In this document: piece after piece, positions 16,660 to 26,187 of the stretch
How the letters are laid out: every line of letters starts with the position of its first letter
How positions within the stretch are numbered: position 1 is the stretch's first letter
DNA from: JBMNCR01 sp049366695
GTDB taxonomy: Bacteria; Bacillota; Clostridia; Eubacteriales; Alkalibacteraceae
Assembly: GCA_049366695.1 (NCBI GenBank)
Contig: JBMNCR010000044.1
Span: forward strand, 1-32,551
Length of the DNA stretch: 32,551 bases
Reading direction: 5' to 3'
Program-made: the position numbers and the translations under genes
Notes under the pieces: model-generated
The model's database searches: none
What the model saw: the letters and a program-made list of their open reading frames with translations, nothing else
What the model was told of the DNA's origin: nothing

Positions 16660-17208
16660 TTAATCGAAAAGTATCATGCTAAAATAAGTGACAGTATCCG
16701 GCCCGTTATTATACTGTATCTCACATGCTTGAGCTTGAGACATGACCATGATGCCATACCCTTCTGTCGCTGGATGCATCCGATTTGGGAACCTACAAGG
16801 TAGCTCGGGATAAGTACATTTCTTGCAAATAGAACACCCTTCTGTTGATAAAACTAAAAGATCCTCGTAATAAGAATTGAAAACCTCAGTCACTCTATCA
16901 GTAACCTTCTCGTGCTCATTAAGTGCATCCATCCATCCCTGAATATCATAACTACTTTTCACTTTAGTAACCGTAGTAAACATAAAGGCATGTTTATAGC
17001 TTAAACATTGTGTTTTGCATTCCTCAATACTACCTATAGCGGGCGGACATGCCCAAGAAGTTCCATACATGCCACATGAATTTTTTTCACAAATCTTTCT
17101 TACTTCCTCCGAAAATATAATCTCTTTTGAATCAAAGAATGCATACTCATGAATATTTAAATTATCTTTTTCCTGTTGAACACGTGTTATAATATCCAAA
17201 TTCATCAT
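16660..17208 (-). CDS. DUF2284 cysteine-rich putative metal-binding protein
   Basis: A 182-residue DUF2284 protein. The hallmark N-terminal motif (ICEKNSCGMYGTSWACPP, about 39-56) and the C-terminal C-S-I-C-K-K-C-T-Y-P cluster with LPCRFPN (about 124-142) supply at least eight cysteines that could hold an iron-sulfur cluster. The family is frequent in anaerobes and its role is not established. ATG ATG at 17208/17205 follows AGGAG; the second ATG has the better spacing, so MNLD may be the true start. The gene lies just downstream of sbcC on the same strand, but a gap of unknown length separates them, so cotranscription is uncertain. At its 3' end it abuts IS-like debris. Confidence 0.87.
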   Translation of the reverse strand: MMNLDIITRVQQEKDNLNIHEYAFFDSKEIIFSEEVRKICEKNSCGMYGTSWACPPAIGSIEECKTQCLSYKHAFMFTTVTKVKSSYDIQGWMDALNEHEKVTDRVTEVFNSYYEDLLVLSTEGCSICKKCTYPELPCRFPNRMHPATEGYGIMVMSQAQACEIQYNNGPDTVTYFSMILFD

Positions 17209-17221
17209 CTCCTGTTGTTAT

Positions 17222-17321
17222 NNNNNNNNNNNNNNNNNNNNNNNNNNNNNNNNNNNNNNNNNNNNNNNNNNNNNNNNNNNNNNNNNNNNNNNNNNNNNNN
17301 NNNNNNNNNNNNNNNNNNNNN
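17222..17321. other. Assembly gap (100 N)
   Basis: Exactly 100 undetermined bases, the conventional placeholder for a gap of unknown size. It removes the 3' end of sbcC and the junction to DUF2284. Real length could be far from 100. Confidence 0.98.
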
Positions 17322-20300
17322 GATATTATTCCTACCATACGACCTGTTTTTTGAAGTTCAATTAAACAACTAATTGCACTATCTAAAGACTCTTGGTCTA
17401 ATGTTCCAAAACCTTCATCAATGAACATGGTATCTAATTGCACCCCTCCTGCATACGATTGAACCACATCTGCTAAACCTAGTGCCATTGACAATGAAGC
17501 CTTAAAGCCTTCACCTCCTGAGAGAGTCTTTACATGACGTGATTTACCAGTAAATCCATCTAAGACTTCAAGTTCTAAACCACCTTTAGCATTACTTCGT
17601 TGTAACTCTTCAGTTCTTGAAAGTTTGTATCTTCCTCCTGTCATTTGATAAAGCCTTACATTAGCGGCTACAATAATATCTTCTAAAAAAGCAGCCAAAA
17701 CATATCTCTCAAATGTTATTCTTGAAGGATTGTTCCCTTTTGCAACACTTGCTAAATTTCCAATAACTCTATAAACAGTTTCTTTATCACCAATTTCAGC
17801 ATTAATTCTTTCAATTTCATTTAGAATTCTTGAATTATTAGTAATTCTATTTATAGTCGCGCCCTTCTTGTTCATTAATTCTGTATTTTCAATACGTAGT
17901 TTGTCAATTTGTTTATCAAACACTATTAATTCCATTTCTTGAATATTTTTAGTCTGCTGAGTCAATTCTTCTAGTTGTTGTTTCAAAGAATGTAATTCTT
18001 TCGAATACTGTTCCAACTCCTTTTGATAACCATCCATAACTTCTTGAGACAGTTTTGAATTTTTATAATCAGCATAATCGATAAATTCAGATTCAATAAT
18101 TTTAGCATCTAACACCTTCTTTGCATTTTCTACACTATCACTTGTTACTTTTAAATCTTTACTCAACTGTTTCTCATGAGCTTCTAGTACAACAAAAATA
18201 TTCTTTGTTTCATCATAATATTTACGGGCATGATCCAAACGCTTATTTGACTCTACTTGCAATTTTTCTAAGTCTTTAATTTTCTCACTAAGTTTAATGC
18301 TATTTCTGAATTTATCCGGCACATCAATATATATGTTATTAAGTTTCGTTTTTTCTTCCGATAACAAATTACTTGTTTTCATATATTTTTCTAAAAGCAA
18401 AATATTTTTTTCTTCCGCATTTTTGATTTCAATACTTTTTTTACTTATATCTTTCATAATTTTTTCATACGTTCTAGCTAACAGTTCTAAACTCTTTAAT
18501 TCTAGTTCTAATTCAGTTGATTTGGAGATATTATTTTCAATAAGTTTTGTCAAATATTCTAAGTGATCACTACTTAACATATCCTCCATTTGAAAAGACA
18601 ATATTAGTGATAATTCCTCAATGAATTCGATATAACTAGCATTTAATTTATTTATTCTCTCTTCAATAATACCTATTTCTCTGTTCTTGGCATTATAGTC
18701 AACTTCATATTCTTTTACTGTTCTCTCAAGTTTATCTAGTTCTTCTTCCGTTACAGTATTCTTCGAAAAAACAGCAAGTTCTTCATGATGCCTTGAACCA
18801 CAGACTGGACATGGATTACCTTCTTTTAATTCTTTTGCTAAAACTGCTGCTTGATTCATTAAGAATTCTAACTTGCTCTCTTTATATTTTTCGTCATATA
18901 TTTTTACTTTTTTTTCTAACTCTTTTAAAATTAGTTCTTGTTTATTATAATTTTTTTCTTCATTAATGAGCTTTGTTTTTAAATCTGATACTTTTTTTAA
19001 TTTATTTTCAATATCTATTAGTTTGTTTAACTCTTCTCTTTTTACTCCAGCTCTTACTTCAGCATCTTTAGCTTGATTACTTTTTATATGTAATTCTTCT
19101 AATGATTTATTAGATGAAATAATAAAATTTGAATTCGTATCTTTGTCTCTTTCAATTTTTTCAAATAAATTTTCTGCTTTATTTATTGATAGTCTTATAG
19201 CTTCAATCCTTTCTACTTTTTCTACAAATGATCGCATTCTTGATATTTCTTCAATATATAAATTTCGTTTGTTTATCATCTCAGGTGATGATTCTTTTAA
19301 ATATATAATCTCTGCTTCTTTTGCATTAATCTTTGCTTGATTTTTTTTATCAGTAACTTCAATAAACTCTTTTTCCTTGTTTTTAAAATCTATTTCCCTC
19401 AAACGATAATTTTCTTCAATCGGAACTATTACTTGAGCTCGCTGAGCACTTTTCAAACAATTATTTAATTTAATCATATCGTTTGAAAGCAACTCTTTTT
19501 CCTCCACTTTACCTTTTATAATGTCTTTTAATTTTAACTTTTCATTATCTTCTTTAGCTCTTTGTCTGGCCTCTATTTCTTTTTCTATCTTATTTCCTAA
19601 TTTTTTTACTTCATTTTCTAAATCACACCTTATTTGTTGATCATTTTTTACTCGCACCTTGGTTAATCGCATAATCTCATCGATCAGCTTATCTTCTGCC
19701 TCAATCAGTCTATGTAATTCCTCATGATCTAAACTCTCTATTTTAGAAATTTCATAATCTCTAATTTCTTTTTTTCTTTTAATTTCGCCATATAAGCTTT
19801 TAGATTGCATTTCTAATTTCATCTGTATAGTATTATAAATACTTGTATCAAATAGTTGTTGCAGCACTCTTTGCCTATCTTCACTATTTGATGTAAGTAA
19901 TTTTTGAAATTCTCCTTGTGGAATCATCATAATCTGTTTGAACTGTTCAGCATTTATACCTATAATTGACTCAATCTTGTCGTTTACATTCTTTACACCT
20001 GAAACAATAGTTTTAGGCTCTCCATTGTAAATTGTAAGTACAGCTTCTGGTTTTTGATCTGTGAATCCTTCGCCTCTAGCTTTTGGTTTGCTTTGCTTAG
20101 GAATTCGATGAATATGATACTTGATGCCTTTTAATTCAAATTCAAGTTCTACTTCTGTTAATAATTTTACATCTGAAAATTGACTTCTTAAACTCTCTGC
20201 CGTTCGCATATCACCACTTACTTCACCATAAATTGCAAAGCTAATAGCGTCAAAAATCGTAGTTTTTCCTGATCCTGTAGGACCAGTAATTAAAAAGAGA

Positions 20301-20386
20301 TTTCTATTCTCAAGTTTTGTAAAATCCACTATTTCTACATCTTTATATGGTCCAAATGCTGTCATAGTTAATTTAATTGGACGCAT
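17322..20386 (-). CDS. sbcC: Exonuclease SbcCD subunit C (3' end lost in gap)
   Basis: At least 1021 residues of the SMC/Rad50-like ATPase of the SbcCD complex, which opens DNA hairpins and trims double-strand ends. Domains in order: Walker A GPTGSGKTT (35-43), Q-loop region IPQGEFQKLL (about 155-164), long coiled coils broken by the zinc hook CPVCG (526-530), then the ABC signature LSGGEGFKASL and Walker B DTMFIDEGFGTLD near the C-terminus. The readable frame stops at GRMVGII plus the first two bases of a serine codon; the family continues with SHV and 20-30 more residues, which must lie in the gap. The start overlaps the sbcD stop by one base (TAATG), so translation is coupled. Translation across the N run is meaningless. 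Confidence 0.95.
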
Positions 20387-21552
20387 TACGAAATCCTCCC
20401 TTTCTGAATTGTTTCATCAAAAATAGCTTTTATTATGAATTTTTTCTCTTCAGTAAATTTTTCACCGGATACGTTCTCGTAAAACTCTGAGAATAATTCC
20501 AATGGACTTTTCTTAGCAAACTCACTACTAGCCGATGTTTGATTTTTACCTGCTTCTCTATCAAACTGCTCTTTTTCCATACGCAAAATATTTGGGTATA
20601 CCGCCCTAAGTTTGCTAATAGCATCAATGATTTCGCCTCTATCAGTTATAGTTGCCATAATATAATCATCAGTATTAGTGCCCATATATACTTCTTTATT
20701 GAGTAAATCTTCAAGCTTTCCTTTTATTACTCTCATATCTCTAACCGGCTGTAATTCTTTTAACTCTATATCAACTTTACCTTCTACATCCATATTTATT
20801 AATACTATTGATTTCTTCTGATTCGCTTCTGAGAAAGAATATTTTAATAATGAGCCAGAATATCGAATATGATCAGCTTTAACTCTCTGCGGACCATGCA
20901 AATGACCTAGTGCTACATAATCAAATGAATTAAAATATTCAACCGATACAAACTCCGAACCTCCTATTGATAGAGGTCTTTCAGAATCACTTAACATTAA
21001 TGATTCCATTCCAATTATATATCCATGAGCGATACATATATTTCTACTGTTATAATCTATCTTCTCGTTTATTCTATCCATAATTTCTTTCATAGAAGAG
21101 TCATGATTATTAATAGATTCTTCACCTAAAACTTCTTTAACTAAAGCTGGTTCTGCAAAAGGAATAGGATAAAACGAAACTGGTCCAAATTCATCTATAA
21201 TAACAATTGGTTCAATACTTTCAGTTAAATTTCCACTAATGTATAACCCCTTGTCCCTTAGCATCTTATTAGCAAATCCAACTCTATCTGGGCTATCATG
21301 ATTACCTGCAATTAGTATAACTTTTGTATTTAGTTTCATAATTATTTCGGAAAGTGTTTCATCTAATAAATCTACTGCATCAACAGGTGGAACAGAACGA
21401 TCATATATATCACCAGCAATAATTAACACATCTGGTTTTTCCTGTTCTACAAGCGATATCAACTGTTTTAATATATATTTCTGATCCTCAGTCATATGTA
21501 TACCATGAACTAATTTTCCTATATGCCAATCTCCTGTGTGAATTATCTTCAT
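20386..21552 (-). CDS. sbcD: Exonuclease SbcCD subunit D
   Basis: A 388-residue Mre11-type metallophosphoesterase, nuclease subunit of SbcCD. All five phosphoesterase motifs are present: HTGDWHIGK, IIAGDIYDR, LIAGNHDS, IAHGYIIG and ALGHLHGP. I start at the ATG at 21552 (MKIIHTGDW) because GGAGG sits 5 bases before it; the upstream TTG at 21564 would place that Shine-Dalgarno inside the gene. The gene leads a two-gene operon with sbcC, overlapping by one base. SbcCD protects against palindromes and hairpins, of which this AT-rich window has many. Confidence 0.95.
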   Translation of the reverse strand: MKIIHTGDWHIGKLVHGIHMTEDQKYILKQLISLVEQEKPDVLIIAGDIYDRSVPPVDAVDLLDETLSEIIMKLNTKVILIAGNHDSPDRVGFANKMLRDKGLYISGNLTESIEPIVIIDEFGPVSFYPIPFAEPALVKEVLGEESINNHDSSMKEIMDRINEKIDYNSRNICIAHGYIIGMESLMLSDSERPLSIGGSEFVSVEYFNSFDYVALGHLHGPQRVKADHIRYSGSLLKYSFSEANQKKSIVLINMDVEGKVDIELKELQPVRDMRVIKGKLEDLLNKEVYMGTNTDDYIMATITDRGEIIDAISKLRAVYPNILRMEKEQFDREAGKNQTSASSEFAKKSPLELFSEFYENVSGEKFTEEKKFIIKAIFDETIQKGRIS

Positions 21553-21806
21553 CTTATCCTCCAATATTATTTATTCTTATTAACTACACAATATTTCAAT
21601 CTATTTATGACATCCGAGCAGTCTATTTGTAATAAAATTTTGTTTTATGTACATATCTACCAATAAATTCATCTATATACTTAAATTGATTCTATCAGAA
21701 ATAACTACTTCAATAAAGTAATCTTCAATAATTTTTATTGCTCTATGTTTCTTTGCACTACTATTTCAATCCTCTAAAAATCATTGATTAAGTTGTAAGC
21801 AAGTTA

Positions 21807-21819
21807 TTTAACTGTTAAA
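21807..21819. promoter_or_regulatory. Palindrome upstream of the rubredoxin gene
   Basis: TTTAACTGTTAAA has perfect 6-base arms and lies 12 bases before the AGGAGGG ribosome site of the iron-protein operon. It is a possible operator, but it does not match a PerR box. Confidence 0.25.
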
Positions 21820-21844
21820 CTGTAAAATAAAGGAGGGATGAATT

Positions 21845-22513
21845 ATGCAGAAATATATATGCAATATCTGTGGTTTTATTTACGATGAATCTACTGGTAA
21901 TGCTGAAACAGGCATTTCTTCGGGAACGAAATGGGAAGATATGCCAAAAGACTGGATTTGTCCATTGTGTAGTGCAGCTAAAGATGAATTTACAGAAGAA
22001 AAAATAAATAGTATTCCTATTACACCAGAATTACCTATGGAAAGCAATAATGAAGAACAAATGAAGGAATTATCTTTTGGAGAACTGAGTGTACTTTGCT
22101 CTAATCTTTCAAAAGGATGCGAAAAACAGTACCGTATGGAAGAATCTGATTTATTTAACCAACTATCTGAATACTTTAAAGATAAACGTACATCTTTCGA
22201 AGAAAAACAATTATCAGATTTGACAGCACTACTTCAACAAGATCTGGATTCCACTTATTCACAAGCAAATCAGATTGCTGCCAAAGCAGCAGATAGGGGT
22301 TCCCTCAGAGCACTAACATGGGGTGAAAAAGTTACAAAAATATTAAGTTCACTTCTTAATAGATATGAAAAGCAACAGGATACATTATTAGAAAATACTA
22401 GTGTTTATGTTTGTGAGATTTGTGGTTTTCTATACATAGGTGAAAAAGTTCCTGATATTTGTCCTATTTGTAAAGTTCCTAATACGAAGCTCACACAAAT
22501 TAAAAGGGGGTAA
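21845..22513 (+). CDS. Two-rubredoxin protein with helical middle domain
   Basis: A 222-residue protein. The N-terminal rubredoxin (residues 1-52) has CNICG (6-10) and CPLC (39-42), binding one Fe(Cys)4. The C-terminal zinc-ribbon/rubredoxin-like domain, as in rubrerythrins, has CEICGFLY and CPICKVP (about 190-215). Between them lies a helical stretch (about 70-185) with ferritin-like length but without the E-X2-H diiron ligands, so it is probably a scaffold or degenerate four-helix domain. AGGAGGG lies 7 bases before the ATG. Its stop is 4 bases from the start of the rubrerythrin fusion gene, so the two are cotranscribed and it likely passes electrons to that protein in peroxide or oxygen reduction. 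The pairing of domains is seen directly, the role is inferred. Confidence 0.85.
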   Translation: MQKYICNICGFIYDESTGNAETGISSGTKWEDMPKDWICPLCSAAKDEFTEEKINSIPITPELPMESNNEEQMKELSFGELSVLCSNLSKGCEKQYRMEESDLFNQLSEYFKDKRTSFEEKQLSDLTALLQQDLDSTYSQANQIAAKAADRGSLRALTWGEKVTKILSSLLNRYEKQQDTLLENTSVYVCEICGFLYIGEKVPDICPICKVPNTKLTQIKRG

Positions 22514-22517
22514 TAAA

Positions 22518-23693
22518 ATGCACGCAGTAAGAAATATTAAATTATGTACAAAAGACTGTCTCTGTTTATATGTTTGCCCTACAGGAGCAACTAATACAGA
22601 AACAGGACAGATTGATGCTTCAAAATGCCTGAATGGATGCCGTGCATGTGTAGATGCCTGTCCGTCCCATGCAATTTTTCTTGTTCCTGATAAATATCCA
22701 CCTCAGCAGGAAAAAAAAGTTAACGTTAAAAATGCCTTGCTTGCATTAGCCGAAAGCAAAACAAAACAGGAAAAGATAGCTTCAGATATTGCAAAAAATT
22801 CTGACAACCCAATCGTATGTCAGCTAGCTGAGGCACTTAGTAAATCAAATAGAATTATGGCTGAAGACCTTCTTCGCGAATCAGGATATCTCCTTCCGCA
22901 AAGTCAAAATGTTCAAATTTTACTTCAATCCTTGCTAAATATCCAGCAACCAGAAGGATTCCCAACAGATATCGTAGAAAAATTATTGGTAATTCTTAAA
23001 AACAATAATAAAACTCAAGAGGACAAAAAAATGGAAAAATATCGTTGTAGCGTTTGTGGATATGTTCATGAAGAAGCATTACCTAACGACTTTAAATGCC
23101 CTATATGCAAACAACCTGCATCTGCATTTGAAAAACTAGAAGATAAAGTAGTTTCTGTTAATAAATATATTGGAACAAAAACTGAAAAAAACTTAATGGA
23201 AGCTTTCTCCGGTGAAAGCCAAGCAAGAAACAAATATACTTACTTTGCAAATATTGCGCAAAGAGAAGGTTATGACCAGCTTTCTGAAATTTTCTTAAAA
23301 ACTGCTCGAAATGAACAGGAACATGCAAAACTTTGGTACGAAGAACTCGGCAATCTTGGAAGTACCGCTGAAAACCTATTACATGCTGCAGAAGGTGAAA
23401 ATTACGAGTGGACAGAAATGTATGATCGCTTTGCAAAAGATGCTGAAGCAGAAGGATTTACGGATTTAGCTGCTAGATTCCGTAGAATTGCTACCATCGA
23501 AAAATCCCATGAAGAACGTTACCGTACATTATTAAAAAATGTTGAAATGCAACAAGTTTTTGAAAAAGGTGAAGAAACTATGTGGGAATGCCGTATTTGT
23601 GGACATCTTGTAATGGGTAAAAAAGCCCCAAAAGTATGTCCTGTATGTAAATACTCACAAAGTTATTTTGAAGTAAGAAAAGAAAACTATTGA
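22518..23693 (+). CDS. Ferredoxin-rubredoxin-rubrerythrin-rubredoxin fusion
   Basis: A 391-residue multi-cofactor protein. N-terminal ferredoxin-like part with eight Cys (10, 14, 16, 20, 37, 41, 44, 48) for up to two iron-sulfur clusters; helical linker (about 60-160); rubredoxin-like CSVCG...CPIC (177-197); rubrerythrin diiron domain (about 216-345) with ESQARNKY, NEQEHAKLW and EKSHEERY ligand motifs; C-terminal rubredoxin CRICG...CPVC (358-377). Rubrerythrins reduce hydrogen peroxide in anaerobes; here several electron carriers are on one chain. The GGGGG site before 22518 fixes the start; the open frame runs further upstream but overlaps the previous gene. An internal ATG at 23031 (residue 172) has AAGAGG 8 bases upstream and would give a free rubredoxin-rubrerythrin-rubredoxin protein. 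Confidence 0.9.
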   Translation: MHAVRNIKLCTKDCLCLYVCPTGATNTETGQIDASKCLNGCRACVDACPSHAIFLVPDKYPPQQEKKVNVKNALLALAESKTKQEKIASDIAKNSDNPIVCQLAEALSKSNRIMAEDLLRESGYLLPQSQNVQILLQSLLNIQQPEGFPTDIVEKLLVILKNNNKTQEDKKMEKYRCSVCGYVHEEALPNDFKCPICKQPASAFEKLEDKVVSVNKYIGTKTEKNLMEAFSGESQARNKYTYFANIAQREGYDQLSEIFLKTARNEQEHAKLWYEELGNLGSTAENLLHAAEGENYEWTEMYDRFAKDAEAEGFTDLAARFRRIATIEKSHEERYRTLLKNVEMQQVFEKGEETMWECRICGHLVMGKKAPKVCPVCKYSQSYFEVRKENY

Positions 23694-24110
23694 TAAATGC
23701 TAATATTAAAAAATATAATAAATACATAAAACAAAAAAAATTGAGTCTAGATTATTTGTATCATTTATTGTTAGAAAATAATTGATATTTACTTCAAAAA
23801 GATTTTGCAAAACATTAGCTTTAATGAAGAATGTAGCGTTATAGATAATTTATATGTATTCAAATACTACATTCTTTACTTTTTTTCTTGCATCAAATTG
23901 AATCTTATTCTTCGATAAATACACGTTCCAGCTTCTTCTCTAATTTAAAATATTCTTATTATTGTATAATATCAAAACATTTTTTTTATTTGATAAAATA
24001 GCATTAATAATAATATTTTCATTAAAACCCAGGTCAAAATACAAATATGCTCATAATAATTTGCAAATAAAAACAAAGTTAAGCCCTAGCTTTAAATTTA
24101 TCACTTTATA
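23694..24110. other. Intergenic region between convergent genes
   Basis: 417 bases of AT-rich sequence after the iron-protein operon. Apart from the terminator at 23826-23877 I see nothing coding or regulatory. Confidence 0.5.
23826..23877 (+). terminator. Terminator of the rubredoxin-rubrerythrin operon
   Basis: AAGAATGTAG (23827-23836) pairs with CTACATTCTT (23867-23876), extended by a G-T pair, with a 30-base loop and then ACTTTTTTTC. The long loop is unusual, but the T-tract position is right. It lies 130 bases past the stop codon. Confidence 0.6.
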
Positions 24111-24728
24111 CTATTTATAATATGTTTCAAAACCATTGCTTATTATGTATGAACCATTTGGAACTTGCACTGCCACAATACATAAATTCAAGAAATCAAC
24201 AGATGAACCAAATGCATTTATTAGACTTAAAAATAAAACATAACCATTTAACCAGCCAAAAACATTAAGAATTAAAGGTAATAATATTGACAATAAAATA
24301 AATGGCATTATACTAATTACTATAGCTCTACCTTTTTTAATCTTTTCAGTAGTGCAGACAAACCCTGCAAAAATATTTATCCCCCAGCATGTTTTATCAG
24401 ATTTAAATATATTTGGTATAAAACAAGCATGAATAAATTCATGGGCTATCACAAATACATAAATCGCAATAACATACATTATTAATGAATACGTATTACA
24501 TCTTAAAGTAAAGCTAAATCCTTGATCATTGTTTAAAAATTCTTGTAGCGGAGTATATAAATTATATGCAAAAATCATAAATATAATAGCATTTACTAGC
24601 ATAAAAGGTACAGATAATAAAGTTGCTGTTAAAAAATTTGAAGGTTCTTTTAGTTTTGTCCATCCTTGTGATATTAAGTATTTGCTTAACTCTTTATCGG
24701 TCTCTGGTATTTTTTTTACATATCTCAT
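24111..24728 (-). CDS. DUF3267 membrane zinc metalloprotease-like protein
   Basis: A 205-residue membrane protein of the DUF3267 family with about four hydrophobic spans (about 36-55, 80-95, 135-155, 160-180). HEFIH (96-100) within a membrane helix is the zincin HEXXH motif, and a downstream IPNIFKSDKTCWGIN segment follows as in the family. It is likely an intramembrane or membrane-surface zinc peptidase; the substrate is unknown. AGAGGG precedes the ATG. Divergent from the PNPOx-like gene, with 340 bases between. Confidence 0.8.
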   Translation of the reverse strand: MRYVKKIPETDKELSKYLISQGWTKLKEPSNFLTATLLSVPFMLVNAIIFMIFAYNLYTPLQEFLNNDQGFSFTLRCNTYSLIMYVIAIYVFVIAHEFIHACFIPNIFKSDKTCWGINIFAGFVCTTEKIKKGRAIVISIMPFILLSILLPLILNVFGWLNGYVLFLSLINAFGSSVDFLNLCIVAVQVPNGSYIISNGFETYYK

Positions 24729-25068
24729 TAATCAGCCCTCTTTCATACAAGTTATGAAATACTTATTTACGCTTGCTCATTTTTACAAATTAATTACATC
24801 AAGATAATATAAATTTGTAATATTATTCTACATAAATTATTATACTATATTTGTAAATTAATGTTTAAATTAATTATTCTTTTCCATGTTTTCTACTTAA
24901 ATTAGACAAACAAATTGAGAATAACTTTACCAAAATAGAATTTAAATTCAGTTTCATATTTTACATTGTATTTTTACTTGGTATATATTTAATTTCATAC
25001 TACTTGTTATTCTTTAGATTAAGTAATACAATATTAGTGATAAAAAAAACTAGAAATGAGGTAATAAA
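24729..25068. other. Divergent intergenic region with AATTTGTAA dyads
   Basis: 340 bases. TTACAAATT (24783-24791) and AATTTGTAA (24812-24820) form a dyad just upstream of the DUF3267 gene, and a third copy of the half-site (ATTTGTAAATT) lies near 24849. These may be regulator sites. The promoter of the plus-strand gene is listed separately. Confidence 0.4.
25004..25032 (+). promoter_or_regulatory. Putative sigma-A promoter of the PNPOx-like gene
   Basis: TTGTTA (25004-25009) and TACAAT (25027-25032) at 17-base spacing, 36 bases before the ATG at 25069. Confidence 0.5.
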
Positions 25069-25467
25069 ATGGAAAAGATTCTTAATTTTTTAAAGGAAAA
25101 TCCTACATTCTATTTTGCAACAGTAGAAGGAGATAAACCTAAAGTTAGACCTTTCGGTTTTTTTATGGAGCGCAATGGAAAGCTTTACTTTGGAATGGGA
25201 AATCATAAAAAGTCTTATAAACAACTTCTCAAAAATCCAAATGTAGAAATTAGCACTACAAATGCTAAAGGTGAATGGATTAGAATAAGCGGAGTGGCAG
25301 TATTTGATGATAGCGAAGAAACAATGACTAAAGCTTTTGAAACAATGCCAGGGCTAAAAAATATTTATAATGAAGAAACTGGATTAACCCTTGCAAATTT
25401 ATATTTAAAAAATGGTGTTGCAGAAATTGCAGATATGCAAGGTAATTTTGAATCAATTAAATTCTAA
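25069..25467 (+). CDS. Pyridoxamine 5'-phosphate oxidase-like flavoprotein
   Basis: A 132-residue split-barrel protein of the PNPOx-like superfamily, the class often annotated as NimC/NimA-related or general stress protein. The family signature FYFATVEGDKPKVRPFGFF (about residues 14-32) and KLYFGMGNHKKSYKQLLKNP (about 38-57) form the FMN-binding barrel. A small flavin- or F420/heme-type reductase role is likely; it is too short to be PdxH. GAGG lies upstream of the ATG, and a promoter-like pair is close. The gene is single. Confidence 0.86.
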   Translation: MEKILNFLKENPTFYFATVEGDKPKVRPFGFFMERNGKLYFGMGNHKKSYKQLLKNPNVEISTTNAKGEWIRISGVAVFDDSEETMTKAFETMPGLKNIYNEETGLTLANLYLKNGVAEIADMQGNFESIKF

Positions 25468-26187
25468 ATAGACTTATTAAAACCAAATTAACTTATTTTA
25501 GTTATATACATTCTAAAAAAGTGTAAAAATAACAAAAAGTTATAATGTTTATTTTAACTATTTAATTGTATAGTAACCAAAAAAAACAGCGTTAATTATT
25601 GAAATATTTCAGTCATTGAAAAAACTGAATTTCTGCGTTGTTTCTTTCACTTTGGTGATTACATGTGTGCAAAATTCCCAAGTATCGTAATAAAGGCAGT
25701 AATGCAAAAACCAGACTTCGTCAACAGTTTTATTTATTATTAATTATTACTTATAAATATACTTAATTTGCTAAATGCATAATTTTTCGTATATTATTTG
25801 TATATATTTATTTATTTCTAGATTAAACATTTTTTACTACTTTAATAAAATAATAACTATCCTACAACGTATAAATCCACACAAGCTATTATAATAATAA
25901 CTTAGGTGGATTTACTCTCTTTTAACGGGCGTAAATGTGCTTTTCATACAACCAATATGTAAAATTATTGCTAGATTATTTTACTTACTGTAAATAGTTT
26001 CATAATAAACGTTGTATCTTTTCCTCCAAAAACATTTTTCTAATTACAAATAATAATCCATTGACTTCTAAAATAAAACTCTTGTTTTTAATAAAATTTA
26101 AAGAAATATTTCTATATGATATAACCATAATTTCTGGACGAAAATCGACGATATATATCCGAAATAAAAATTATCATTTGAATTTTT
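25468..26187. other. Long intergenic region between convergent genes
   Basis: 720 bases with no gene I can support. A word at 25516-25530 (AAAAAAGTGTAAAAA) is the reverse complement of part of the repeat at 30912-30928, hinting at more IS debris. A GC-richer patch at 25590-25740 has only short broken frames. The hairpin at 25873-25913 is listed separately. A weak minus-strand Shine-Dalgarno with a 10-codon frame near 26000 is not convincing. Confidence 0.4.
25873..25913. terminator. Stem-loop, possible terminator
   Basis: AAATCCAC (25873-25880) pairs with GTGGATTT (25906-25913), with further pairing of AAG/CTT and the inner AT arms. On the plus strand ACTCTCTTTT follows. It is far (405 bases) from the nearest plus-strand stop and may instead belong to lost sequence. 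Confidence 0.4.

Noticed and set aside
17176..17373. Frames reading through the N run on both strands
   Set aside because: The N stretch has no information, so joining sbcC to the sequence beyond it is an artefact.
22440..22517. Upstream extension of the rubrerythrin fusion frame
   Set aside because: It overlaps the coding end of the preceding gene in another frame; GGGGG and ATG at 22518 give a normal start 4 bases after that gene's stop.
25590..25740. Possible gene in the GC-richer patch after the PNPOx-like gene
   Set aside because: All frames are short or lack starts, and neither strand gave a recognisable protein.
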